A DNA stretch of 17,024 nt from DATGFK01 sp040007395 (GCA_040007395.1 JBDTVG010000034.1:1-17024), one strand, 5' to 3'; counted from the stretch's first letter, positions 1 to 7,105 are shown. Notes: a model not told the origin generated them from the sequence alone. Translations and numbers: made by a program.

Positions 1-1
1 C

Positions 2-91
2 AAAGCTCCCCCTGACGAAAAAGGGAAAGCCGTGAACTATGTGTATGTTTATAGTTCGGGGCAGTACGGTAGCGGTGTTATCCGCCAGTAG
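2..91 (+). CDS. C-terminal end of a truncated forward gene
   Basis: From position 2 the forward strand reads 29 codons without a stop and ends in TAG at 89-91. The tail is KAPPDEKGKAVNYVYVYSSG followed by nine more residues, rich in Tyr, Gly and Ser. The start lies outside the window, so no function can be assigned. A perfect inverted repeat begins 9 nt after the stop, as expected for the terminator of a real gene; this is the main reason to believe the frame is coding. Confidence 0.5.
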   Translation, partial: KAPPDEKGKAVNYVYVYSSGQYGSGVIRQ

Positions 92-100
92 ACATTATTC

Positions 101-139
101 AAAAAGTCGTCTGGCAATATCGTCGCCAGACGACTTTTT
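101..139. terminator. bidirectional Rho-independent terminator
   Basis: A perfect 15-bp inverted repeat has arms AAAAAGTCGTCTGGC (101-115) and GCCAGACGACTTTTT (125-139) with a 9-nt loop. The stem is GC-rich near the loop, and each arm carries an A5/T5 run, so both strands produce a hairpin ending in U residues. It lies between convergent genes (ends at 91 and 155) and can stop transcription from both sides. Confidence 0.9.
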
Positions 140-154
140 CAAAATACAGGGGCA

Positions 155-1078
155 TTAGCGCTCGGTCATGTACGAGCGAATAGTGTGCAGAATGATCCCG
201 GTAAACACCGAAAATATACCGATGATGACCAACGCCACCGCAAAGACGGCACGCCCAACAGCGAACTTCTCGAAGCGCCCATAGCGATCAATCACATCGA
301 AAGCTAGCAGCAATCCCGTCAGGAAAACCAGCGATCCCGGTACGCCAAAATACAGCAGCGGGCGGTGCTGCCCAATCATTCTTAGGATGCCGTTCAGGAC
401 TTGTAGGCCATGCGTTACTGGGTTGCGTTTGGGCTTTTCGTCATAGTTCACCGCAATCGGCACTTCGCGCACCGAGAGTTGATGAACCTTGATCAAAAAT
501 TGCATCTCGGATTCAACGGAAAAACCCACCGTTTTGAAAGTGAAGTTTTCGATGGCTCTGCGCGAAAAAGCGCGAAAGCCATTTTGCGAGTCGCTCAGGG
601 GGACACCGGAAGCTACATTGGTAGCAACAGTTAACGCTTGCTGACCAAAAACGCGCCAACGTGGGGTACTACTGGCGATCCCCAAAAAGCGCGACCCCAC
701 TACCAGATCCACTTCGCCATCGAGAATGGGCTTGAGCAGTGCCGGAATATCGGCAGGGGTATGCTGCCCATCGCCATCCAGCAGCACGACAGCCACTGCA
801 TCATGTTGACGTGCCACCTCAAAACCAACATTGATTGCGGCAGCTTTGCCCTGATTATGTGATTGGCGGATCACAGTTGCCCCGGTAGCCTCGGCAAGTG
901 CCGCCGTCTCGTCCGACGAACCATCGTCCACGACGATCACTTCGTCCACGAACTTCCGCGCTTTGAGTACCACACTGGCAATAAAGCGATCCTCGTTATA
1001 AGCCGGGATCACCGCCAAAATTGGCCCGCGATCAAGCGGATGCAGGATAATCGTCTGAGGCTTCTCAAGTGTTGTCAT
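155..1078 (-). CDS. family 2 glycosyltransferase, polyprenyl-phosphate sugar transferase type, with two C-terminal membrane helices
   Basis: This 307-residue protein has a GT-A catalytic domain at about residues 18-230, followed by two predicted membrane helices (about 240-263 and 272-297). Seen in the sequence: the nucleotide-binding motif DDGSSD (51-56), the metal-binding DGDGQH (101-106) and a conserved QNGFRAF block (165-171). This is the layout of the dolichol-phosphate mannose synthase/GtrB group, which loads a sugar from a nucleotide donor onto a lipid phosphate at the inner membrane face for use by GT-C transferases. A candidate GT-C enzyme lies in this window (8175-10076), but a link between them is only inference. 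There is no Shine-Dalgarno sequence before the ATG at 1078, and a promoter-like -10 box ends 7 nt upstream, so the mRNA may be leaderless. The donor sugar cannot be told from the sequence. Confidence 0.9.
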   Translation of the reverse strand: MTTLEKPQTIILHPLDRGPILAVIPAYNEDRFIASVVLKARKFVDEVIVVDDGSSDETAALAEATGATVIRQSHNQGKAAAINVGFEVARQHDAVAVVLLDGDGQHTPADIPALLKPILDGEVDLVVGSRFLGIASSTPRWRVFGQQALTVATNVASGVPLSDSQNGFRAFSRRAIENFTFKTVGFSVESEMQFLIKVHQLSVREVPIAVNYDEKPKRNPVTHGLQVLNGILRMIGQHRPLLYFGVPGSLVFLTGLLLAFDVIDRYGRFEKFAVGRAVFAVALVIIGIFSVFTGIILHTIRSYMTER

Positions 1079-1085
1079 GGAGAAG

Positions 1086-1113
1086 ATTGTACCGCGTCCA
1101 CCCTCAATAACAA
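1086..1113 (-). promoter_or_regulatory. candidate promoter of the family 2 glycosyltransferase, giving a leaderless mRNA
   Basis: On the reverse strand, TTGTTA (1113-1108) and TACAAT (1091-1086) are 16 nt apart. The -10 box ends only 7 nt before the ATG at 1078, so transcription would begin at or beside the start codon. No ribosome binding site occupies the gap, which fits a leaderless message. The call rests on motif matching only. Confidence 0.45.
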
Positions 1114-1133
1114 CATTCCATCCGCTCCGCGAT

Positions 1134-1162
1134 TCGACAGGTCAGGAAGATAGTGTTAAAAT
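1134..1162 (+). promoter_or_regulatory. sigma-70-type promoter of the lipoprotein gene
   Basis: TCGACA (1134-1139, five of six matches to TTGACA) is followed after exactly 17 nt by TAAAAT (1157-1162). The -10 box is preceded by TGT, an extended -10 element. The start codon at 1210 lies about 40 nt downstream of the expected transcription start, with GGGAG at 1199-1203 as ribosome binding site. The match to the vegetative consensus is good, but it is unproven. Confidence 0.6.
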
Positions 1163-1209
1163 TCACGGTCATTTGTGCAATGTAACTTGTTTATTCTTGG
1201 GAGCAGTGA

Positions 1210-1968
1210 ATGCGTAATGTAATGGGCAGCCTGTTAATTTTAGTAGTGGTAGGTGTGACAGGTTGTACGGTGTTGCCGCCTGCGGTGGTGGTTGTAACCA
1301 ATACGCCCGATCCAAAAGTTATTCAGGTAACGGTGACACCCTCTGGCGACAGCGCTGCTACTCAGCCGGCCACTGTCCCAGCCACACAACCAGCCCAAGC
1401 CGCGACTGTTGCCAATACCCTTGCGAATACCGCCCTTCCAGCAACGGTAGTACCAAGTGTCGTACCCGTCACAGCTACACCAAGCGCCACCACGAGCGCG
1501 TTTCCGACAGAAGTTCGTGCGTCGTTGTATATCGCCCAACAAGACTTTGAACACGGCTATATGTTCTGGATTTCCTCTCGTCAGGTTGTCTGGGTTTTGT
1601 TTACCTCAGCCGATAACCCAAATGCCGGCGAATGGCAGAGCTTCCCCGATACATGGATTGATGGGACTGATCCAGAGATTGACCCAGCGTTGACCCCACC
1701 CGGAGCCAATTTTTATCAACCTAAGCGGGGTTTTGGCAAGATCTGGCGCACTATGCCCGGTGTCCGGGCTGCGTTGGGCTGGGGAACGACTCCTGAGTTT
1801 GCCCTGAACACGCAATATGTTTATCAGGCGGGCGGCTCAGTCGATGCCAATAATAAGTGGATACCCGGACCGGGCAAGCATTTCTTGACTTCGCTCAGTC
1901 GCCAAACTTTTGCGCTTTCTGAAACGGACAATCCCAATACTCGTGGCAAGTGGGAAAAAGTCAACTAG
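1210..1968 (+). CDS. secreted lipoprotein with Thr/Pro/Ala linker and an uncharacterised Trp-rich C-terminal domain
   Basis: Residues 1-19 form a lipoprotein signal: a short basic start, a hydrophobic stretch rich in Leu and Val, and a lipobox VTGC with the lipidated Cys at 19. Residues 20 to about 97 are low-complexity, dominated by Val, Thr, Pro and Ala, like an extended spacer holding a domain away from the membrane. The remaining 150 or so residues are rich in Trp, Phe and Gly (FWISSRQVVWVLF, GFGKIWR, ALGWG) and look folded. The motif DNPNxGxW appears as DNPNAGEW and again, with one extra residue, as DNPNTRGKW near the C terminus, suggesting internal repetition. I do not recognise an enzymatic motif; surface binding or structural roles are guesses. 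The ATG at 1210 has GGGAG six bases upstream. The gene stands alone between a divergent and a convergent neighbour. Confidence 0.85.
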   Translation: MRNVMGSLLILVVVGVTGCTVLPPAVVVVTNTPDPKVIQVTVTPSGDSAATQPATVPATQPAQAATVANTLANTALPATVVPSVVPVTATPSATTSAFPTEVRASLYIAQQDFEHGYMFWISSRQVVWVLFTSADNPNAGEWQSFPDTWIDGTDPEIDPALTPPGANFYQPKRGFGKIWRTMPGVRAALGWGTTPEFALNTQYVYQAGGSVDANNKWIPGPGKHFLTSLSRQTFALSETDNPNTRGKWEKVN

Positions 1969-1991
1969 CAACTCTGAGTGTTGTAGTTGCT
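1967..1991. terminator. weak hairpin between convergent genes
   Basis: A 7-bp inverted repeat AGCAACT (1967-1973) / AGTTGCT (1985-1991) with an 11-nt loop overlaps the lipoprotein stop codon and lies just before the end of the gamma-glutamyltransferase gene. It lacks a clear T run on either strand. It may help end both transcripts, but could be chance. Confidence 0.3.
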
Positions 1992-1997
1992 CAACAA

Positions 1998-3623
1998 TCA
2001 GTAACCTGCCGCGCAGCCATCGGTGCGGTTGTCGCTCCCGGCAATGTATGCGCCAGAAGGCAACCGCCAGATAATTTGCCCACGCCCGAAAGCGTCCAAC
2101 TCGGTATCGACTTCAATGTCGTGTCCACGTTGGCGCAACGCTTGGACAATATCGGACGGCACACCGGGTTCGAGTTTCGTGTAATTGTCTTCCCACCAGA
2201 ACCAGCGTGCCGCGTCGAGACTGGCTTGTGGGTGCATCCCCCACTCGACGGTATTCAGCACCATTTGGACATGACCGGCTGGCTGCATCCGTCCGCCCAT
2301 CACGCCGAAGGGGCCGAACGCTTGACCATCTCGCGTCATGAAGCCGGGGATAATGGTATGAAAAGGGCGCTTGCCCGGTGCAATAACATTCGGATGGCTT
2401 GGATCAAGCACAAAGCCATTCCCACGATTTTGCAGGGCTACGCCCGTCCCCGGCGGCACAATATACGAGCCGAAGCCGCCATAATTGGACTGGATAAAGC
2501 TGACCATCATCCCATCAGCATCGGCAGTACACAGATATACCGTATCGCTGCTTGGCGGTTGCCCCGGTGTCGGGAACAATGCTCGCTGCGTAATCAGCTT
2601 GCGGCGTTCGGTGGCGTACTCTTTAGAGAGTAACCCGTCTATCGGGATCGCGGCGTGCTCTGGATCACAGACATAGCGCCACGCATCAGCCGTCGCCAAC
2701 TTCATGGCTTCAATTTGCAGGTGATAGGCTTCCAGCGATTCACGCGGCATTGCACTGAGGTCGTAGCCTTCGAGGATATTCAACGCCATCAAGGCCGCGA
2801 TCCCCTGACCATTCGGCGGAATTTCCCACACATCGTAGCCGCGATAATTGACGCGGATCGGCTCGACCCATTCGCTGTGATGGGCTGCCAGATCTGAGGC
2901 ACGCAGCAAACCGCCTGTCTTTTTCGCAAAATCTTGGATGTCTTCGGCAATCTCGCCAGTATAAAAGGCTTCGCCTTCTGTTTCCGCGATCCGGCGGAGC
3001 GTTTGAGCTTGATCGGGATTGCGGAAAATTTCTCCGATAAATGGTGCGCGTCCGTCAATCGTAAAGGTGGCGCGATAGCCCGCGTATTCGTCGCCAGTCA
3101 GTTGCGGTAAACGGTTGAGTACGCTGGAATTCCATCCATGGTAAACCGTCGCGGAAATCGGGAAGCCGTTCTCGGCATAGCGGATCGCTGGCTCGAATAA
3201 CGTGGCAAAAGCCAGTTTACCGAACTTGCGATGAAGGTCACGCCAGCCCATGACCGCGCCGGGGACAGTCACCGAGAGCCAACCGCGTTCCGGCATTTCT
3301 GGCATCCCCGCAAAGCGATCCAGTGTATGCAGCAGCGGCGCACGCCCAGACGCATTCAGACCATGCAGCTTGTCATTGTGCCACACAAGCGCGAAACAAT
3401 CGCCGCCAATGCCGTTGGAACACGGCTCGACAACAGTCAATGTGACGGCGGTAGCGATGGCGGCATCTACGGCATTTCCACCTCGCCGCAGGATTTCCAA
3501 CCCAGCTTGCGCCGCTAAGGGTTGCGAAGTCGCAACGACATTTCGCGCAAAAATAGGCTTGCGGGTATTACTGGTCGTGTTGAGATCTTCCAGATCGAAG
3601 GGCATGGCCTGAGATAATTGCAT
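1998..3623 (-). CDS. ggt: gamma-glutamyltransferase, cytosolic YwrD-like type
   Basis: The 541-residue protein matches the N-terminal nucleophile gamma-glutamyltransferase family along its length. These enzymes self-cleave before a Thr and then move or hydrolyse the gamma-glutamyl group of glutathione or similar amides. Visible landmarks: GGNAVDAA (48-55), GIGGDCFALV (71-80), SGRAP (92-96) with Arg94 as likely substrate carboxylate ligand, PPNGQGIAALMALNILE (269-285), the predicted nucleophile Thr361 in SSDTVYLCTADADG, and the late GGRMQPAGHVQM block. It has no signal peptide, unlike the periplasmic enzyme of Escherichia coli, and resembles the shorter YwrD group. The frame is open to 3926, but that extension overlaps the aldolase gene and is not family-like. 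I place the start at ATG 3623 (AAGGG 13 nt upstream); ATG 3605 is possible. It is the last gene of a three-gene reverse operon, 19 nt after the aldolase stop. Confidence 0.9.
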   Translation of the reverse strand: MQLSQAMPFDLEDLNTTSNTRKPIFARNVVATSQPLAAQAGLEILRRGGNAVDAAIATAVTLTVVEPCSNGIGGDCFALVWHNDKLHGLNASGRAPLLHTLDRFAGMPEMPERGWLSVTVPGAVMGWRDLHRKFGKLAFATLFEPAIRYAENGFPISATVYHGWNSSVLNRLPQLTGDEYAGYRATFTIDGRAPFIGEIFRNPDQAQTLRRIAETEGEAFYTGEIAEDIQDFAKKTGGLLRASDLAAHHSEWVEPIRVNYRGYDVWEIPPNGQGIAALMALNILEGYDLSAMPRESLEAYHLQIEAMKLATADAWRYVCDPEHAAIPIDGLLSKEYATERRKLITQRALFPTPGQPPSSDTVYLCTADADGMMVSFIQSNYGGFGSYIVPPGTGVALQNRGNGFVLDPSHPNVIAPGKRPFHTIIPGFMTRDGQAFGPFGVMGGRMQPAGHVQMVLNTVEWGMHPQASLDAARWFWWEDNYTKLEPGVPSDIVQALRQRGHDIEVDTELDAFGRGQIIWRLPSGAYIAGSDNRTDGCAAGY

Positions 3624-3642
3624 CGCGTTAAATTTACCCTTG

Positions 3643-4425
3643 TTAGCAGGTTCCGCACGTCTCGCAGAAGCGATCTTCGTCGCCGGGTCGCCAGTAGCCA
3701 AGCTGTCGCCGGATAACGAGTAAACTAGCGACTTGTTCTGGCGAAAGTGGCACGATTGGCCCAAGCTGCGCGGCATGATGCAAAATAGCTGCGGTATGTT
3801 CCAGCGTTTCCAGTTTAAGATAGGCTTGCCATACATCCAGCCCCACCGTGACCGAACCACGATAGGCCAACATGATCGCGTCGTGCTGCGCGATAAGAGT
3901 ACGCACGGCATCGACATTCTCGACACTAGCAGGCGTACTGTAAGCGGCTGTTGGAATTATCCCAAGCACAATGACTGCTTCGGGGATCACGCAGGTTCGC
4001 ATACTGACCCCCGCAATCGTCAACGCCGTCGCAATGGGCGGGTGAGCATCGATCACGCCTTGAACATCGGGACGCTGGCGGTAACATTCAAGGTGCATCA
4101 ACAATTCAGCAGCCGGACGCAAATTGCGCGTGCTATCTGCCGCCGATCCAGTCTTTTTGCCTTCCATATCCAGCACTATCAACTGATCGGGTTGCAAGAA
4201 GCCCTTCGATAACTCCGAGGGAGTCGCCAGAATGCGCTGTGAATCTAGCCGCGCACTGATGTTGCCTGCCACACCATCAATATAACGGAGTTGGTGCATA
4301 AGCCGTCCAATATGGCAAATCAGGGTGCGGAGGCTAGCCTCATCGGCAGGACTGGCAGGGACACTTGCCGGATGACTTTTATCAGAGTAGGGGCTGTCCG
4401 AATACGGAATTGGCGAAAGGGTCAT
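3643..4425 (-). CDS. class II aldolase/adducin-fold protein with a degenerate metal site
   Basis: Residues about 30-245 of this 260-residue protein follow the class II aldolase fold used by L-fuculose-phosphate aldolase and ribulose-phosphate 4-epimerase: GNISAR (54-59), TPSELSKGF (68-76), the acidic AAELLMH block with the expected catalytic Glu107, and a late LETLEHTAAIL helix. Family members hold zinc with three His. Here the usual HxH reads D126-A-H128, and the usual NHG/HHG reads Y188-R189-G190, so two ligands are replaced, each by one base change (CAT to GAT, CAT to CGT). Normal zinc-dependent aldol chemistry is therefore doubtful. The C terminus CETCGTC (254-260) has three evenly spaced Cys that might bind metal or form disulfides. 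The start ATG has AAAGG upstream. It lies 9 nt after the response regulator and 19 nt before the gamma-glutamyltransferase. Its substrate is unknown. Confidence 0.85.
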   Translation of the reverse strand: MTLSPIPYSDSPYSDKSHPASVPASPADEASLRTLICHIGRLMHQLRYIDGVAGNISARLDSQRILATPSELSKGFLQPDQLIVLDMEGKKTGSAADSTRNLRPAAELLMHLECYRQRPDVQGVIDAHPPIATALTIAGVSMRTCVIPEAVIVLGIIPTAAYSTPASVENVDAVRTLIAQHDAIMLAYRGSVTVGLDVWQAYLKLETLEHTAAILHHAAQLGPIVPLSPEQVASLLVIRRQLGYWRPGDEDRFCETCGTC

Positions 4426-4434
4426 AACCTGCCT

Positions 4435-4800
4435 TTAGCCTAGATATTGGGCAAGTTTTCCGGCGAGTTCGCGGATGTCGATGGGTTTGGAAACGTAGTC
4501 ATCGCAGCCTGCTTCGAGTGCCTTCTCGCGATCCCCGACCATTGCATGGGCGGTCAGCGCGATGATCTTGATATGCCGCAGTTCGGGTGTAGCTTTGATA
4601 TTGCGTGCAGCAGTCCAGCCATCCATTAACGGCAGCGAAAGATCCATCAGAATCAAGTCTGGTTTCTCGCTGTTCGCTTTGGAAACCCCATCCTCACCGT
4701 CAACGGCGACGATCACTTCGTAGTCCAGCGAAACGAGTACATCGGTGATTAGGATGCGGTTGTCAGGATTATCTTCAACGATAAGAATACGATTAGTCAT
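4435..4800 (-). CDS. single-domain response regulator (CheY/DivK-like receiver)
   Basis: The 121-residue protein consists of one receiver domain and no output domain. All key residues are present: acidic pocket Glu9/Asp10, phosphoacceptor Asp53 (LILMDLSLPLMDG), Thr83 (IALTAHA) and Lys105 (VSKPID). Such proteins relay phosphate or act by protein contact, as CheY and DivK do. The frame is open to 4860, but the ATG at 4800 begins the domain directly (MTNRILIVEDN) and has AGGAA seven bases upstream, so I use it. It is the first gene of a tight reverse operon with the aldolase-fold protein and the gamma-glutamyltransferase, neither of which is a usual partner. No histidine kinase is encoded in the window, so its partner kinase must lie elsewhere. 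Confidence 0.92.
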   Translation of the reverse strand: MTNRILIVEDNPDNRILITDVLVSLDYEVIVAVDGEDGVSKANSEKPDLILMDLSLPLMDGWTAARNIKATPELRHIKIIALTAHAMVGDREKALEAGCDDYVSKPIDIRELAGKLAQYLG

Positions 4801-4870
4801 AACATTTCCTAACCCCGGAGACATTGATAAACACGGGACAACCACCGAATAATTTGACATGAGACATCTT

Positions 4871-4879
4871 AGTATAACA
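4871..4879 (-). promoter_or_regulatory. extended -10 promoter element for the response regulator operon
   Basis: Read on the reverse strand this is TGTTATACT, a TGn extension plus TATACT (five of six matches to TATAAT). The expected transcription start is near 4864, giving a leader of about 64 nt before the ATG at 4800. No good -35 box is seen, which extended -10 promoters can do without. Confidence 0.5.
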
Positions 4880-5101
4880 TTTTGGTTTAAGCTGTGCTTC
4901 TAGAGACTCACGAAATGCCTGACTGCCTCCGACTTAACCTTTTGAATTGCCACACTAAAACAACCCTACTCAAGCTTAATCTTAAGCACCTTTCCCGATT
5001 AAACCAGTTTTCAGACAATTTTTACCAAAACCGCACAATTTTTGACACTGCCGCCGTCATAACAATCAAGTCCAGTTTGTGTTGAAAGAAAGAGGTGTGT
5101 G
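4880..5101. other. AT-rich divergent intergenic region with a short palindrome
   Basis: About 220 nt separate the response regulator promoter from the first membrane-protein gene. The stretch is clearly more AT-rich than its surroundings and shows no convincing gene. It contains an inverted repeat GCTTAATCTTAAGC (4974-4987), a possible operator, and a perfect -35 hexamer TTGACA (5042-5047) with no well-placed -10 box. The downstream gene's promoter probably lies here, but I cannot fix it. Confidence 0.35.
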
Positions 5102-5491
5102 ATGAGTAATGCAGCCAAGAGTATCTTCGTCTACGGAATTTACCTGATTATTTTGAGTTTCATGCTATTGGTCATTCCCAATGTTGCGTTGACGATTTTT
5201 GGCCTTCCACCAACCAACGAAGTCTGGGTCAGAGTGGTCGGAATGGAAACCCTGTTCTTTGCGTTTATCTATATCCGAGCCTCCCAAAAAGAACTGACAG
5301 ACTTTTTTGGCTGGACTGTGCTGACGCGCTCACTGGTCATTGTCTTTTTTGCCTTGTTTGTCGCCATAGGATTCGCCAAACCCAATTTTATACTCCTTGC
5401 CATCACCGATCCATTTTTCGCAGCTTGGACATGGTTTGCGCTGCGATCAGCCAAAGTCTCTGGTACCGTGCAGCCCGTTAAGCAGAGCTAA
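5102..5491 (+). CDS. small integral membrane protein with four helices, function unknown
   Basis: This 129-residue protein is almost all membrane: predicted helices at about 8-30, 43-60, 72-92 and 95-115, with a short polar C-terminal tail. It shows no catalytic or metal-binding motif that I recognise. The size and four-helix plan recall small DoxX-like or similar bacterial membrane families, but I see no diagnostic signature. I use ATG 5102 because AGAGG lies six bases upstream; GTG 5099 just before it is the alternative. The gene is followed after 30 nt by a second membrane-protein gene in the same direction, so the two are probably co-transcribed. Confidence 0.75.
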   Translation: MSNAAKSIFVYGIYLIILSFMLLVIPNVALTIFGLPPTNEVWVRVVGMETLFFAFIYIRASQKELTDFFGWTVLTRSLVIVFFALFVAIGFAKPNFILLAITDPFFAAWTWFALRSAKVSGTVQPVKQS

Positions 5492-5521
5492 CCGTACTAT
5501 AGCCTGCAAAAGGAATAAGTC

Positions 5522-6019
5522 ATGGAGCCGATTGTACTTTTCGGGATTCAATTCACATTGAGCTTGGTAGCGTATGGCCTTATCGCGTTCTGGTATGTGG
5601 TGCCGCGTTTATCCAAGCTGCCACGAGAACTGGCGGTAGTGCCATTACTATGGGTTCATGTGTTTCGCGTTGTCGGTGGGACAATCCTCGCTCCCGGTGC
5701 TGTTGATGCTGGCGTGCCAATGGCCTTCCGAGTCATGATTGGCTATGGCGACCTCGTAACGGCATTCCTCGCCCTGCTGGCAATAGTCGCTTTACGTATG
5801 CGGTTCCCGGCTGCTCTGGCTTTGGTCTGGCTTTGTATCATTGTCGGGATGCTGGACACAATAAACGCGATTATTCAATCGATAGGCTATAGTGTGTTCA
5901 CCTATACGCTAGGCGTGAATTGGGTAATCGTCGCGATTTATGTGCCATCTTTGCTAGTGAGCAGCCTTCTGATTTTTATGCAACTGCTCAGTCCCAATCG
6001 ATCCCCCAGCAAGGCTTAG
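5522..6019 (+). CDS. integral membrane protein with about five helices, function unknown
   Basis: The 165-residue protein has predicted helices at about 5-27, 38-58, 72-92, 96-118 and 133-156, with short loops and a small basic tail (SPNRSPSKA). One possible signature is LWVHVFRVVGGTIL (43-56), with a His and an Arg inside a hydrophobic run, followed by a short Gly/Pro/Ala-rich loop. I cannot assign a family. The ATG has a strong AAAAGGA ribosome binding site seven bases upstream. It lies 30 nt downstream of another small membrane protein and probably shares its transcript; a hairpin follows the stop codon. Confidence 0.78.
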   Translation: MEPIVLFGIQFTLSLVAYGLIAFWYVVPRLSKLPRELAVVPLLWVHVFRVVGGTILAPGAVDAGVPMAFRVMIGYGDLVTAFLALLAIVALRMRFPAALALVWLCIIVGMLDTINAIIQSIGYSVFTYTLGVNWVIVAIYVPSLLVSSLLIFMQLLSPNRSPSKA

Positions 6020-6024
6020 TAAAT

Positions 6025-6054
6025 TGCTACCTCAATAATCCTATTGAGGTAGCA
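6025..6054. terminator. perfect hairpin between convergent genes
   Basis: The arms TGCTACCTCAATA (6025-6037) and TATTGAGGTAGCA (6042-6054) are perfectly complementary over 13 bp around a 4-nt loop. It lies 5 nt after the membrane-protein stop and 37 nt from the end of the sigma factor gene. Neither side has a strong T tract (AATTTACT on the reverse strand is the better one), so its role as terminator is likely but not classical. Confidence 0.65.
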
Positions 6055-6091
6055 TCAACCCAACAAGGTACTAACCAATCGGGCATCCATT

Positions 6092-7105
6092 TTATGGGTT
6101 GAGCAGGTTGGGCAAGCCAAAGTGTGAAAACAACGCCGGATTTAAGAATGTCGTCAACGCTACCAGTTGATCGTTGTTCAGATTCAATACGTGAATCGCG
6201 TGTGCCTCGAATTGATCGCTTTGTGGATTGTGCAGGTAAGCGGCAAATCCCGGTTGACTGCTAACATGTATCGGTTGCAAACGATATGACAATCCTTGGA
6301 CAAAAATGCTTGACGCAAAAAATCTGCGAACTGCTTCTCTGCCCTGAAACCAAGTGGATGTTGGTGGCATAGTATAGGTAGCGTCTTCCTTGAGCAGCGA
6401 TACCAACCCCGCAACGTCAGTCGTTTCCCATGCCCGCACGTAGCGTTCCAATAACGTGCGGGTACTGGATGATATAGTCGCGGGTTTTGTCTGACCGATA
6501 AGATAGTGTTTCGACAAAGTTGATCGAGCACGATGTAATGCGCTGTTTGCCGCGGACGTGGTAATCGCTAGAAACTGTGCTACCTCACTCGCCCGCCAAT
6601 CGAGGACATCGCACAACACCAATACCGCCCGCTGACGCGGGGGCAATACTTGCAGCGCGGTCAAAAAAGCGAGCGTGACACTTTCACGAAGTGCATAGTG
6701 TGTCTCAAGTTCCATTGCCGACTCATCGAGCCAGTCATCAGGAAATGGATCAAGCCATATCGGATCGTTGATAGGCACAATGTGCGACGTTTGTGGATCG
6801 GCGGGAGGATACAACGTGGAAGGCAAGCCGCGCCGTTTCGCTTTATCCAAAGCATCAAGCGAAACGTTGGTTGCAATTTTGTACAACCATGCCCGGAACG
6901 AAGCCCGACCTTCAAAGGTATCAAGCCGCCGCCACGCCCGCAGCATCGTTTCTTGTACCGCGTCTTCCGCGTCCTGCAACGAACCAAGAAGTCGATAGCA
7001 GTATGCTCGTAACTCGCATTGATACGGCTCGATCAATTCGCTAAAGTGCTGCTGATCGCCGCTGCGTGCCGCCGCCAGATGGATTGTTTCAACCGGACTA
7101 ACCAT
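6092..7105 (-). CDS. ECF sigma factor with C-terminal SnoaL-like domain (SigX5/ECF56 type)
   Basis: The 337-residue protein is longer than a standard ECF sigma factor (about 180-200). Region 2 lies at about 14-85 (RLLGSLQDAEDAVQETMLRA, FRAWLYKIATNVSLD), region 4 at about 145-200 (LPPRQRAVLVLCDVLDWRAS and the recognition helix with SALHRARS), and residues about 213-330 form a SnoaL/NTF2-like domain. The spacer motif WLDPFPDDWLDE and the C-terminal FSHFGLP are typical of the TIGR02960/ECF56 group. In ECF41 and ECF56 factors the C-terminal domain controls activity in place of a separate anti-sigma factor, and indeed no anti-sigma gene is adjacent. GGGGAAG precedes the ATG by five bases. The gene follows sixA by 62 nt; a TATGAT box at 7153-7148 could give it its own promoter. 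The inducing signal is unknown. Confidence 0.93.
   Translation of the reverse strand: MVSPVETIHLAAARSGDQQHFSELIEPYQCELRAYCYRLLGSLQDAEDAVQETMLRAWRRLDTFEGRASFRAWLYKIATNVSLDALDKAKRRGLPSTLYPPADPQTSHIVPINDPIWLDPFPDDWLDESAMELETHYALRESVTLAFLTALQVLPPRQRAVLVLCDVLDWRASEVAQFLAITTSAANSALHRARSTLSKHYLIGQTKPATISSSTRTLLERYVRAWETTDVAGLVSLLKEDATYTMPPTSTWFQGREAVRRFFASSIFVQGLSYRLQPIHVSSQPGFAAYLHNPQSDQFEAHAIHVLNLNNDQLVALTTFLNPALFSHFGLPNLLNP

Noticed and set aside
1950..2633. Long forward open frame opposite the gamma-glutamyltransferase gene
   Set aside because: It is antisense to a clearly conserved gene, its product has no recognisable family features, and no promoter or ribosome binding site precedes it.
3624..3926. 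N-terminal extension of the gamma-glutamyltransferase frame up to 3926
   Set aside because: It overlaps the coding part of the aldolase gene, shows no family similarity and has no need to exist; ATG 3623 begins just before the conserved region.
5042..5070. Promoter built on the perfect TTGACA at 5042
   Set aside because: No acceptable -10 box occurs 15-19 nt downstream, so I list only the hexamer within the intergenic region.
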